The notes below the pieces were generated by a model. It made no database searches, was not told where the DNA came from, and saw only the letters and a program-made list of their open reading frames with translations. A DNA stretch of 64,000 bases from Flavobacteriaceae bacterium CRH (lineage in GTDB: Bacteria; Bacteroidota; Bacteroidia; Flavobacteriales; Flavobacteriaceae): the NCBI GenBank assembly GCA_001507425.1, contig LMAJ01000026.1, forward strand, positions 1 through 64,000. The letters run 5' to 3'. Every line of letters begins with the position of its first letter. Position 1 is the first letter of the stretch. Below are positions 1 through 8,666 of this stretch, one piece after another. Position numbers and translations under genes: made by a program.

Positions 1-1517
1 CCTGTTAGGTTTCCCGGACCGCTACGTATCCTTAATCTACCTCCTGCAGGAGTAGGGTCTAATAAAACAGGATCACCAACGCAATATTTCATACCAGGTC
101 CTGCTCCTGAAGTGACAGGCTGAATAATAGGAAGTGATTCTACACCACAAATTTGTACTGGAGCTGTAGCAAAAGTATAATTTATCTCATTTGTATCAGA
201 ATTAGTGCCATCACCCATACTTCCATTGTATCTATGCCCTACGTATCCAAATTTTGCTTCACAATTTTTAACAATCATTGAGGTATGCCCTCCGGTTTCT
301 ACTGCCAGAATATGATCTTGGCTTTTTAAACCATTAGGAATGGCAGGATTTGAATTAGGCCCTGTAATTCCAAGTAATAAACCATTATTCCCAAATGCGT
401 AAATACTTTGACTGCTGTTAATCACATTTATGGCGCCATATTGACTATCATGTTCCTGCGTGCTGAACCATTTTATATTATTCATCACAGGACCTATAGC
501 AGAACTGTATTTAGGTTGTACCCATGATAATCTGTCAGTGGCTGTCCAATCTCCTAGCTCACTATTAGAATTTTCACCCAGACTATATAAGTTACCATCT
601 GTTGCTAAAATATAATACGATCTTGCTGTTGCGTTTCCGGTCGAACCAATCATTTTTGGAGTTGCATTGGCAGGTAGCGTCATCTGTAACGCTCTCGCCT
701 GACTTGGAATGACGGCTGAGTTATCTCCCAACAATACATTATTTCCCCATACATATACGGTACCGTCTGACTTCAATGCCATAAGTCCATCATTATTTCC
801 TCTACAGGCAACGACACCCGTCAAGAATGGATTTCCCGTAGTAGAAGTTGTTACTCTGTACCACGTACCGGCATTTCCCCTTCCTCCATTACCTCTTACA
901 GTTGGGGTTTGTGAAATTACCCACACATCTCCACTACAAGTTGTTATAGCTAATGTTTTGTATGTCGCAAACATCATTTTAACATCTTGGGGACTTACAC
1001 CAATGGGCAGACCATTTGAGTTACCATTTATCGTAAGCTTTTGAAAAATTGTATTTGAGGTAATTACAGGACTAAGCACGATTCCTTCCTTTGACCATGC
1101 ATATAATCCATCGGTCGCTAAGATTATACCCTGCACATTACCAGTAGAATTACTTCCCAAAGCAGCCTTTATAGGAGTTCCGGTTAATGCTGGAAAGTTT
1201 GATGTATTAATTGTTAAAGGCGCTAATACATCTGTAGTTCCATTATTTGCAACTTTTTCTCCCCACACTTGCAAAGAGCCATTAGACGTTCTTACAACTG
1301 TGCTATGAAAACTCGATACAAAATTGTCATATTCGATCGTTGCAGCATTATTGTTAGAATCACTTCCAAAATTGGATAAATCAGTATTTGGACATCCTAC
1401 AACTGGTGTAGCACATTGACCGCTCACGGCTTGATTGAACATAAAAAAAAGACAAATAAAGTATATTATTTTTTTTAAGCTCAATCTATTATCTAAGTTA
1501 AAGTAGGTTACTGGCAT
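1..1517 (-). CDS. Secreted RCC1-like repeat protein (3' end outside window)
   Basis: An open frame starts at 1517 and runs leftward off the window edge, giving at least 505 residues without a stop. The N-terminus has a hydrophobic stretch (KKIIYFICLFFMFN) followed by an A-V-S-G-Q cleavage-like site, so it is probably exported. The body repeats blocks of the form VYVWGNN, LYSLGENSNSELGD, IYAFGNNGLLLG and FGYVGHRYNGSMGDGTN, which is the RCC1/BNR-type beta-propeller pattern. Near the window edge the sequence resembles the Ig/adhesion-like linkers that precede a C-terminal sorting domain in Bacteroidota surface proteins, but that end is not visible. Function is likely surface or extracellular; substrate unknown. 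Confidence 0.75.
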   Translation of the reverse strand, partial: MPVTYFNLDNRLSLKKIIYFICLFFMFNQAVSGQCATPVVGCPNTDLSNFGSDSNNNAATIEYDNFVSSFHSTVVRTSNGSLQVWGEKVANNGTTDVLAPLTINTSNFPALTGTPIKAALGSNSTGNVQGIILATDGLYAWSKEGIVLSPVITSNTIFQKLTINGNSNGLPIGVSPQDVKMMFATYKTLAITTCSGDVWVISQTPTVRGNGGRGNAGTWYRVTTSTTGNPFLTGVVACRGNNDGLMALKSDGTVYVWGNNVLLGDNSAVIPSQARALQMTLPANATPKMIGSTGNATARSYYILATDGNLYSLGENSNSELGDWTATDRLSWVQPKYSSAIGPVMNNIKWFSTQEHDSQYGAINVINSSQSIYAFGNNGLLLGITGPNSNPAIPNGLKSQDHILAVETGGHTSMIVKNCEAKFGYVGHRYNGSMGDGTNSDTNEINYTFATAPVQICGVESLPIIQPVTSGAGPGMKYCVGDPVLLDPTPAGGRLRIRSGPGNLT

Positions 1518-2536
1518 AATATTCGGATTATTTTATCTGGGGAATTAGATAATCGGTTTGTTATTTGGCTAATACAACTCAGCAATATAAAATTTTACTT
1601 ACAATATATATTATCTTAACTTGAATTCCTATACTTTTATTTTAAAGCAAATGCTTTTTTATTCAAATTTGTACCTGGGAACACGCCAGTCGTGCTACAG
1701 TCAATAATATAACAACATAAAAATTTATTAATTAAACTATATTATGTAGTATTTTTCTTTCAGGAACATAAATAATTAAATGGCATAACCCTTATAGCTT
1801 TCAAGTTTTTAAGTAGATTTAATTGAGAATCAAAGTCAACTTTAACTTGTTTACTTTCATATTTTAGAGAAAAACTTTAGTGTTAATTTTATAAAATCGA
1901 TCTGACTTTAAACGCTGCTAAAATAGTTTCCTAATATGAAATTATAAGTGTCTTTTATCATAGTCCGATTTTTTATTTCTCTAATTTTTAAACACTTAAC
2001 CTACATTTATATAAATTCAAAAAATAATAATGCTAATTGAGATGATCATTTCTGATGAGATTTAGTATCCCGTAAAAGAACAAAAAAGACAACAAGAACA
2101 ATGGAGTTGATACCTTTTTTGCGACTAAAAGCTTAGGCAGTATTGATCAGAAATAGTAAAAAAGAAGGATGAAAAGGTTTCCAAAAATGATCTGGAGGTG
2201 ATACCTTTTCTGCGACTAAAATTTAAGATCGCAGCCCGCAGAAATCAATCATCATAAATTTTGACATGAATTCGGGCTGCTTTCCAACTTGATAAAATTT
2301 AGATCAATGTTAGTGAAGATTTTTAAATGCTTGATTAAAGTAATCAAGAATCCCGTATTTTTAATATATTTGTATTACAAAAATAGAATAATACTACTTT
2401 CTGTTAGCTCATTAGTATTTTAATTTTTGTGAATAATTAAATATCGAAATAGCAAAATTGAATTTGGTGCAGAATCGGTGCACATTGGTCAAAGACATTA
2501 CATAAAACCTAGTATAGACAGGACTTCAGCGATAAA
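1518..2536. other. Long AT-rich intergenic region without a convincing gene
   Basis: About 1 kb with no credible coding frame. It holds a 29-base direct repeat (2102-2130 and 2193-2221, two mismatches, 91-bp period) and a loose 8-bp inverted repeat (GCAGCCCG at 2231-2238, CGGGCTGC at 2273-2280). It presumably contains the promoter of the RCC1-like gene, but I could not define one. The stretch may be decayed DNA beside the tRNA-like scar at 2537. Confidence 0.6.
2102..2221. repeat. Pair of 29-bp direct repeats
   Basis: Two copies, at 2102-2130 and 2193-2221, share TGGAG(t/g)TGATACC followed by a T-run and TGCGACTAAAA, with 27 of 29 positions identical. They sit in non-coding DNA and are separated by 62 bases. 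No terminal inverted repeats or open frame accompany them. Confidence 0.75.
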
Positions 2537-2560
2537 GTTCGAATCCTGCTCTCCCCACCA
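2537..2560 (+). other. tRNA 3'-end-like remnant (T-loop to CCA)
   Basis: The segment has a canonical T-loop (GTTCGAATC), a T-stem 3' side (CCTGC), a CTCTCCCC acceptor-like strand and ACCA, followed two bases later by an intrinsic terminator. Upstream bases do not form the matching T-stem 5' strand, anticodon arm or D arm, so it is not a full tRNA. It looks like the 3' relic of a tRNA gene or one half of an integration (att) site. A related arrangement occurs at 26993-27045. Confidence 0.5.
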
Positions 2561-2561
2561 A

Positions 2562-2588
2562 AAGCCCTAATGAAAATTAGGGCTTTTT
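2562..2588 (+). terminator. Intrinsic terminator after the tRNA-like remnant
   Basis: Perfect 10-bp stem AAGCCCTAAT / ATTAGGGCTT around a GAAA loop, followed by a T-run. Confidence 0.8.
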
Positions 2589-2650
2589 TTATGGGTAAAT
2601 TTCAAATTCGAAACCTTAAAAAAATAAATTAATCCAAAACTTGGGATCAT

Positions 2651-2686
2651 AAAAAAATCGGAACACGATTACTCCTGCTCCGATTT
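2651..2686 (-). terminator. Terminator downstream of phoD
   Basis: On the minus strand, an 8-bp stem (AAATCGGA / TCCGATTT) is followed by TTTTTTTA. It lies about 50 bases beyond the phoD stop codon. Confidence 0.7.
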
Positions 2687-2733
2687 AATTCACGCATTTT
2701 TTGACACTTTTGAAAAGAATCAATCAGTCAGAA

Positions 2734-4491
2734 TTAGATTTCTGCTATTGTATATTTTTTTTCTGTAATAGTAGTGGTAGTTTCAGTTGTTACATTGTCT
2801 ACAAATCGCCATTCAGCTTCAGAACCAGATGGTGTAAATTTAAGATATGTATATCCTCTTTTATACAAATTTGCATATTCTAAATCATCTATGAGTACTG
2901 TAAATGCTTGCGCTAATTCGATCGCTTTTGCAGGATCTGAGCTAATTCCAAGATAAGCTTCTAATCCTGGAGATGAAACAGAACTGCACGCTATTTCAGT
3001 CCCTATATGATTTCCCTGCATATCAGTAAGTTTACCCATCCATGCATTATGAGTATCTCCGGCTAAAACCACCACATTTTTTCCGGAAAGCATGGCATAC
3101 AATTGTTCTCTTTCTGCAAAATAACCATCCCACGCATCCAGGTTATAGGGTAAAGTTGTCGTAACTCTTGCAATTTCCTGAGCTGTTAAAGAAGGGTCAT
3201 TTTGCTTATATCTCATTTTAATAACAACAAGCGCAGAGATTGCACCAATAAGAGCCTGCATGGTTGCTGGCTGTGCACTTCCGTAATTATCGACTTCTGC
3301 CAAAACCTGGTTCAAAAGCAGCAACAGCTCTGCAGGAATCAGCATTTTTGTCATCAGGATCTGCTGGCCCAATACTTTCCATTTTGCAGTATCTGCACTG
3401 ATCTGTGATCCCAACCATGTCATTTGTTCGCTTCCAATTAATTTTCTGCTTGGGCTTAACAAATCTGTTTTAAATTTTGTCTGGTCAAAATTTCCGACAT
3501 TATCAATATAATCAGCATAACTCATCTGCTTATCTCTTGCAATAACTCTGGTATCCATCATATAAAGCGAAAGAATAGTACCAAAATTAAAACTTCTGTA
3601 AATTCTAAGATCTTTTCCTGTTTTAAGCGGAATATATTCGCTATAGGCCTGAAAAGCGGCCATTTTTCTCATCTGGAAATCTCCTTCGGACGGCTGATGG
3701 TTTTCTGCACCTGATTTATAAGAATCGTTAGCAAACTCATGGTCATCCCAGACACATATAAAAGGTTTTTTCTGATGAAGAAGCTGAAGGTTTTTATCTC
3801 CTCTATATTGTCTGTATCGTTCTCTATAATCGCTGAGGCTTGTAATCTCCCTGGCTGGCTTATGTTCTCTGCCCAGCGCATTGGTAAACGGATTTGTTCC
3901 GTACTGTCCTGGCGCATATTCGTAAATATAATCTCCAAGATGAACCACCACATCGGCATCTGAAGAAGCAATCGCTCCATACACATTAAAAAGTCCTGCC
4001 GGAAAATTAGAACAGGAAACAACAGCCATTTTTACATCATTTACAATATCTGTTTTAGATGGCAGCGTGCGTGTTTCTCCGGTAACGGTTACTTGTTTGG
4101 TTTTGGCATTATAAAATCTATAATAATATTTTGTATTGGAAGTAATATTCTGAACATCTACCGCTATTGTAAAATCATTTGTAGAAGATGCTGCGGCCTG
4201 CCCTTTTCTTGTTACTTCAGAAAATGCGGCATCTTTACTTAACTCCCAGGAAATTTCAGTATCTGAACCTGCTGAATATCTTGTCCAGATAATGACTCCG
4301 GTTTCAGTAGGGTCAAAACTGGCTACTCCTGTCTCAAACCCTTCATTTTTCATTCCGTCTGGAGCACCGGTGTTATCCGTTTTATCATCGTCACTGCAGC
4401 TTTCAATAAGTGGGGCGATGAAAACTCCTCCGGCAACTAATAAAGAATTTCTAAGAAACCTTCTTCTGCTTAAATCATTGTTATTTTCCAT
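2734..4491 (-). CDS. phoD: PhoD-family alkaline phosphatase/phosphodiesterase, Tat lipoprotein
   Basis: 585 residues. The N-terminus has a twin-arginine motif (SRRRFL, residues 8-13), a hydrophobic stretch and a lipobox ending at Cys32 (LIESC), so it is probably exported folded and lipid-anchored. PhoD hallmarks follow: SCSNFPAGLFN near 158, HLGDYIYEY near 184-192, WDDHEFAND near 248-256 and VVLAGDTHNAW near the C-terminus, which supply the Fe/Ca-binding Asp, Tyr and His residues of this family. It would release phosphate from mono- and diesters outside the inner membrane. A four-unit 11-bp-period repeat upstream (4549-4587) suggests phosphate-starvation control. It lies downstream of ppk1 on the same strand, 161 bases away. 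Confidence 0.9.
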   Translation of the reverse strand: MENNNDLSRRRFLRNSLLVAGGVFIAPLIESCSDDDKTDNTGAPDGMKNEGFETGVASFDPTETGVIIWTRYSAGSDTEISWELSKDAAFSEVTRKGQAAASSTNDFTIAVDVQNITSNTKYYYRFYNAKTKQVTVTGETRTLPSKTDIVNDVKMAVVSCSNFPAGLFNVYGAIASSDADVVVHLGDYIYEYAPGQYGTNPFTNALGREHKPAREITSLSDYRERYRQYRGDKNLQLLHQKKPFICVWDDHEFANDSYKSGAENHQPSEGDFQMRKMAAFQAYSEYIPLKTGKDLRIYRSFNFGTILSLYMMDTRVIARDKQMSYADYIDNVGNFDQTKFKTDLLSPSRKLIGSEQMTWLGSQISADTAKWKVLGQQILMTKMLIPAELLLLLNQVLAEVDNYGSAQPATMQALIGAISALVVIKMRYKQNDPSLTAQEIARVTTTLPYNLDAWDGYFAEREQLYAMLSGKNVVVLAGDTHNAWMGKLTDMQGNHIGTEIACSSVSSPGLEAYLGISSDPAKAIELAQAFTVLIDDLEYANLYKRGYTYLKFTPSGSEAEWRFVDNVTTETTTTITEKKYTIAEI

Positions 4492-4548
4492 AAAAAAATT
4501 TTTATATCAAAAAAACAATTTAATATTACAACTCAAGTTATGGCATTT

Positions 4549-4587
4549 TTAACATTACCTTTCATTAATATTAACAATCCATTTACT
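4549..4587 (-). promoter_or_regulatory. Candidate Pho box upstream of phoD
   Basis: On the plus strand, hexamers TTAACA (4549), TTTCAT (4560), TTAACA (4571) and TTTACT (4582) are spaced exactly 11 bp. Read on the phoD coding strand this is TGTTAA-like, 58-96 bases upstream of the start codon. Direct hexamers on an 11-bp period are the known architecture of PhoB/PhoP sites (TTAACA in Bacillus, CTGTCAT in E. coli). Assignment to a Pho regulator is inference. Confidence 0.55.
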
Positions 4588-4652
4588 ATAATAAATTATC
4601 AATCATAAGTTGAAATTTTTAGTTTGGTGACAACATCGTTTTAAATAAAATA

Positions 4653-6671
4653 TTATTCCTTATTAGTTTCAGCAATCAAATTATAAATGTCAGTCTGCGA
4701 ACGTCTGGGAATGTCTGTATCTAAAATATCCAGTTCGTTAATTCCTTCGCTATTTATCATTCTCCTTTTTGTGTTGTCTTTTAATTGTAATTGAATAATC
4801 GCATTAATTTCTGCGATGTGTTTTTCATCATATAACGGAAAAGCCACTTCTATTCTTCTATTTAAATTTCTATTCAACATATCAGCAGATGACAGGTATA
4901 TTTTTTCATCGCCATTATTGGCAAATTTGTAAATTCTCGAATGTTCTAAAAACATATCTACAATGCGATAGATTTCGATATTTTCTGATACATCTTTAAT
5001 TCCCGGAAGTAAGGTGCAAATTCCACGTACGATCATTATCACATCAACACCTGCGTTACCTGCTTCAATTAGTTTATCAATAATATTCTTTTCATCAACT
5101 CCATTTACTTTTAAAAAGATATAAGCTTGTTTGCCTTCTTTTTTATTTTCTATTTCTTTATCTATTAATTCTATTAATTTATCTTTCATGTCAAAACCTG
5201 CTGCCAAAATATGTTTTGGTGCTGCTGCTTTTTTCTTGGTTTTTAAAAATGAAAAGACTGTTTTTAAATCATCTGCGTATCTTTTTTCTGCGGTAAAAAA
5301 TCCAAAATCAGAATAAATATTTGCCGTACTTTCATTAAAATTTCCTGTTGACAAGTAACTATAGCTTTTTTTATTTCCGTATTTGTCTTTCATTGTCACC
5401 ATTGCCACTTTAGCATGAACTTTTAAATTCGGCATGCTTTGAATGATTTTTATTCCGGCATTTTTCATTTCACGAGACCAGAATAAATTATTATATTCAT
5501 CAAAGCGCGCTTTGACTTCTACAAAAACAGTTACTTTTTTGCCATTTTTGGCGGCGCTTATCAATGCATTGGCAATTAACGAGTCTGATGAAATGCGGTA
5601 TAAGGTAATTTTTATCTCAAGAACATTTCTGTTAATCGCAGCCTGATTAAAAAATTGAAGTACATAATAATACGATTGATACGGAAAGTGAAGCAGTTGG
5701 TTTTGTTTGTCAATAATTTCAAAAACTGACTTCTTGCTTTCAAAAGGCAGATGTTTGAGAGCAGGATAATTTGCTCCCTGAAGATTTGGTTTAACAGGAT
5801 TTGGAAACTTGAATAAATCATAAAAATTATGATGGCTCCCTCCTTTTATCATTTCATCTTTTTTAAGTCGGAAAGCTTTTTTACATACTGAAATTGTTTC
5901 AGCATCCATATTTGAATCATACAAAAATCTTGTCGATGAACCTCGTTTACGCTCTTCAACTTTTGCTTCTATTTTCGCTATTAAATCTCCCGAGTTTTCA
6001 TCTTCTATCAGATAATTTTCGTCCCTGTTTAATTTTATAGCATTGCAGGATACCACTTTACCAGTATGAAAAATAAGGGATAAACAATTCTTTATTATAG
6101 TATCAATCGAAATAATATAATGTGTATCTCCCTGACTTTGCAATTGTTTATAGCGATCCAGTTTATCCGAAGGAATATTTAGGTAAGCATAATTATAATT
6201 GCCTGCAGTATCTTTTAACTTTACTAAAAAATATAAGCTTCGATTATTTAAGAAATAAGTTTTAGGCTGATTTATTGAAATATAAATCACCTGAATATAG
6301 GACAAAATAATACTTTTAAAATAATATTCGATCTCATGCAAATGTTCTTCTAAAAGCTCTTGCTTTTCATAATATACAATGTCGTTAGCAGCCAATTCCG
6401 GCAAGATTGAACTGCTCCAAATTGCTCCAAATCTGTTTTGCTGAAGATTTACTTCTGCCAGAATTTTATCTAGTAAATCTTTATTTTTTTTTGAATTTTT
6501 GATCAGCAGTTTTCTGATTTTAACCCTGAAGAATTCATCTAAATTAGAAGAATGAATGGCTAAAAACTTGATTCTTTCGTATAACGAATTAGTTGAATCA
6601 TCGGCTTCATCCAAAATACAATTATTAAAAGAAAGCCACGAAATTTCTGAAGGTATAAGATAGTTTTGCAC
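4653..6671 (-). CDS. ppk1: Polyphosphate kinase 1
   Basis: 672 residues, close to the usual 680-720 for Ppk1. It makes polyphosphate from the gamma-phosphate of ATP, reversibly. The N-domain signature WLSFNNCILDEA...FLAIHSSNLDEFFRVKI is present. The catalytic phospholipase-D-like core has the phospho-accepting His419 (KVHAKV), the YSYLSTGNFNE motif just after it, and His577 in EHSRIYKF, which matches the second conserved histidine. Located between phoD and a divergent intergenic region; an 11-bp-period TTAAC repeat lies about 106 bases upstream. Stored polyphosphate is the expected partner of the neighbouring phosphatases. Confidence 0.95.
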   Translation of the reverse strand: MQNYLIPSEISWLSFNNCILDEADDSTNSLYERIKFLAIHSSNLDEFFRVKIRKLLIKNSKKNKDLLDKILAEVNLQQNRFGAIWSSSILPELAANDIVYYEKQELLEEHLHEIEYYFKSIILSYIQVIYISINQPKTYFLNNRSLYFLVKLKDTAGNYNYAYLNIPSDKLDRYKQLQSQGDTHYIISIDTIIKNCLSLIFHTGKVVSCNAIKLNRDENYLIEDENSGDLIAKIEAKVEERKRGSSTRFLYDSNMDAETISVCKKAFRLKKDEMIKGGSHHNFYDLFKFPNPVKPNLQGANYPALKHLPFESKKSVFEIIDKQNQLLHFPYQSYYYVLQFFNQAAINRNVLEIKITLYRISSDSLIANALISAAKNGKKVTVFVEVKARFDEYNNLFWSREMKNAGIKIIQSMPNLKVHAKVAMVTMKDKYGNKKSYSYLSTGNFNESTANIYSDFGFFTAEKRYADDLKTVFSFLKTKKKAAAPKHILAAGFDMKDKLIELIDKEIENKKEGKQAYIFLKVNGVDEKNIIDKLIEAGNAGVDVIMIVRGICTLLPGIKDVSENIEIYRIVDMFLEHSRIYKFANNGDEKIYLSSADMLNRNLNRRIEVAFPLYDEKHIAEINAIIQLQLKDNTKRRMINSEGINELDILDTDIPRRSQTDIYNLIAETNKE

Positions 6672-7149
6672 GTTTAAAAAGATACTATATAAGAGAATAT
6701 ATTATTGGTTTGTAATTTATTAATATGCTGGTAAATTACAGGAATAATTATTTTAAAATATAATACAGACAGGTAGTTAACTATAATTTAATTTATTGTT
6801 AACATTACTTAATACCTATACTATAACTGTCATAACTTCTGTATAAACGCAGTTGTAACTGCAATATTTACTGAAATTACATCTCCATTTTTAGCGACTT
6901 TGCAAGCGACAAATAATCCTAATCCTATTAACTTTTTGTTAACGGTATTATAATACCATTAAGATAGTACGATTTCTCCTTTACAGTACTTATAAGTAGT
7001 AAGAATTATAATTCAAAAATATATTGACAAAGTTTTAAGAATACAAAGTTTCTACTGCTGATGATTATTCTTTCTCAGTTGATTGCCATTCAAATCGTTT
7101 ATTAAAATCAAGGAATTAAATAGGTTATAAAACAATTAAAACTAGAATT
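6672..7149. other. Divergent control region between ppk1 and the Vps62-like gene
   Basis: 478 AT-rich bases with dense symmetry. Besides the Pho-like repeat at 6777-6804 there is CTGTCAT at 6827-6833, an inverted repeat GCAGTT-GT-AACTGC (6849-6862), a TTAACT/TTAACG pair 11 bp apart (6928 and 6939), and a perfect 14-bp palindrome GGTATTATAATACC (6944-6957). No clear -33/-7 promoter pair was found for either gene. Confidence 0.5.
6777..6804 (-). promoter_or_regulatory. Candidate Pho box upstream of ppk1
   Basis: Plus-strand hexamers TTAACT (6777), TTAATT (6788) and TTAACA (6799) lie exactly 11 bp apart, in the same orientation relative to the gene as the phoD repeat. They begin 106 bases upstream of the ppk1 start codon. 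Confidence 0.5.
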
Positions 7150-8454
7150 ATGAAAAAACAGAATCGAAAAAAAGTATTAGGCAAAGTCTTAATTATGATG
7201 TTATCTGCAATTACATTCTCCTGTCAGGACACCACATTGGATGAAGCGGAAACTACTGCTACCGTGGCAAAAGAGCAAGAGAATTTTAAGAAAATGAGTA
7301 TCGCTGCAAGTTCTGACCTGGCAAGAAGGTGGGCGCCTATTCATTACAGAGATGTAGATGCTACAGGCACTTATGCCGAAGGAGGAAAATCAGATTATAT
7401 TACCGCGATTAACTATGACAATGACTGGAATGGTGAAAATAACTGGAACAATCTTCCTGCTTTTGCGAATTCTTTAGCGGCACATTGTTATTATTCAGTA
7501 GTAGAATCGAATACACATTGGTTTATTACTTATGCTTTTTTCTCTCCAAGAGATTGGACAGATAATCCACTTTTGTATTCTTTAGATCAACATGAAAATG
7601 ATCTGGAAGGTGTATTAATGGTTGTAGAAAAAAATGGTTCTGCGTATGGTATTTTAAAGGGAGCTGTTACAGTAAGCCATTCTGATTTCTTTTCGTATGT
7701 ACCATCCGGAAGTTCTTTTGTAAGCGGACTGGAAAGTATTGATGGAACTTTACAAATGAGAGATTATAACGGAGAATTACATCCCGTTACGGCGCAAGAC
7801 TCAAAAGGACACAGCCTAAAAGCATGGCCACAGCATGATATTGATGGAGATGGAATTATCTACTATCCTTCTGCTAGCGGAGTGGCACAAATACCAGCTG
7901 ATAATTATGACAACTATGTGGAGTACAAACTTGTCAATATTTTTGAAAGCGGAGGATTATGGGATCAACGATTCAATACGCAATTGTTTTCTAGTCCAGC
8001 CGGAGGGTTTACGGGAAATGATTTTAAAACTGGCGGTGCAAACGCTCCCTGGGCATGGAATGATGGAAATGATGCCATAGTACAGGGTGGCGAATTTGCA
8101 ACAGATCCTGCAAAATTAGCTGATAATTATTTTGATGGTGTAGGTAATTTTTCGCGTACTTATACTGATAATAAATACAATTCTAATGCCGGAGGTATTG
8201 TGACCGTTTACCAAAACTGCAATTATACCGGATATGCAATTGCTTTGCCTGCTGGCAATTATACATTGGCTCAGCTAAAATCGTACGGTATTGTAAATGA
8301 TGATTTGTCCTCTGTACGTTTAGAAAGCGGATACAAAATTACGATGTATCAAAATGATAATTTTGGAGGAGAATCTGTTGTAATAACAGGAAACAATAGT
8401 TGTTTAGGAGGTTTTAATGACAAAGCCAGTTCTGTGAAGATTAGCGCTATATAA
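7150..8454 (+). CDS. Vps62-like lipoprotein with C-terminal beta/gamma-crystallin domain
   Basis: 434 residues. A signal sequence ends in a lipobox with Cys25 (ITFSC). Residues about 55-190 carry the pattern RRWAPIHYRDVD, DYITAINYDNDW and DQHENDLEGVLMVV seen in Vps62-related proteins, and the module continues to about 350. The last 85 residues form two crystallin Greek-key motifs (VTVYQNCNYTGYAIALPAGNY and ITMYQNDNFGGESVVI), a fold that often binds calcium. It is probably a surface lipoprotein. Enzymatic activity is not established for bacterial Vps62-like proteins; its position inside a phosphatase locus, transcribed divergently from ppk1, hints at a role in phosphorus or lipid turnover. Confidence 0.75.
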   Translation: MKKQNRKKVLGKVLIMMLSAITFSCQDTTLDEAETTATVAKEQENFKKMSIAASSDLARRWAPIHYRDVDATGTYAEGGKSDYITAINYDNDWNGENNWNNLPAFANSLAAHCYYSVVESNTHWFITYAFFSPRDWTDNPLLYSLDQHENDLEGVLMVVEKNGSAYGILKGAVTVSHSDFFSYVPSGSSFVSGLESIDGTLQMRDYNGELHPVTAQDSKGHSLKAWPQHDIDGDGIIYYPSASGVAQIPADNYDNYVEYKLVNIFESGGLWDQRFNTQLFSSPAGGFTGNDFKTGGANAPWAWNDGNDAIVQGGEFATDPAKLADNYFDGVGNFSRTYTDNKYNSNAGGIVTVYQNCNYTGYAIALPAGNYTLAQLKSYGIVNDDLSSVRLESGYKITMYQNDNFGGESVVITGNNSCLGGFNDKASSVKISAI

Positions 8455-8493
8455 ACCATTATTCTAATACATTTCAAGTAAAAATTACAAGCA

Positions 8494-8540
8494 TTTTTTT
8501 TACAGCTGCAAGCCTCGACAAGCTTGCAGCGTAAAAAAAA
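8494..8540. other. Long hairpin with T-run on the 5' side and A-run on the 3' side
   Basis: Bases 8494-8503 (eight T, then AC) pair perfectly with 8531-8540 (GT, then eight A), and GCTGCAAGC (8505-8513) pairs with GCTTGCAGC (8522-8530). A8504 is a single bulge and the loop is eight bases. The stem totals 19 bp. The runs are reversed relative to an intrinsic terminator on either strand, although the element lies where the convergent 7150 and 8667 transcripts would end. Confidence 0.7.
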
Positions 8541-8666
8541 TAAAATAAACAACAATGAGCAGCAAATTGAATTACTCTGAATTTGGCTGGTATTTTTTTA
8601 ACAATTAATGAGCAATTTAAAAAGTGAGCTCAAAAGAAATCAAACAATCTTTTTACGGATTGGCCT

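Noticed and set aside
709..1044. Plus-strand frame of 111 codons in the RCC1-like gene
   Set aside because: It is antisense to a clear reading frame with repeat motifs and has no recognisable protein features.
2231..2280. 8-bp inverted repeat as a terminator
   Set aside because: A 34-base loop and no T-run.
2521..2560. Complete tRNA or tmRNA
   Set aside because: Only the T-loop, 3' acceptor-like strand and CCA are present; upstream bases do not form the other arms.
6827..6845. E. coli-like Pho box CTGTCAT...CTGTATA near ppk1
   Set aside because: The second half is 12 bp, not 11 bp, from the first and matches poorly; the TTAAC repeats at 6777-6804 fit the family's period better.
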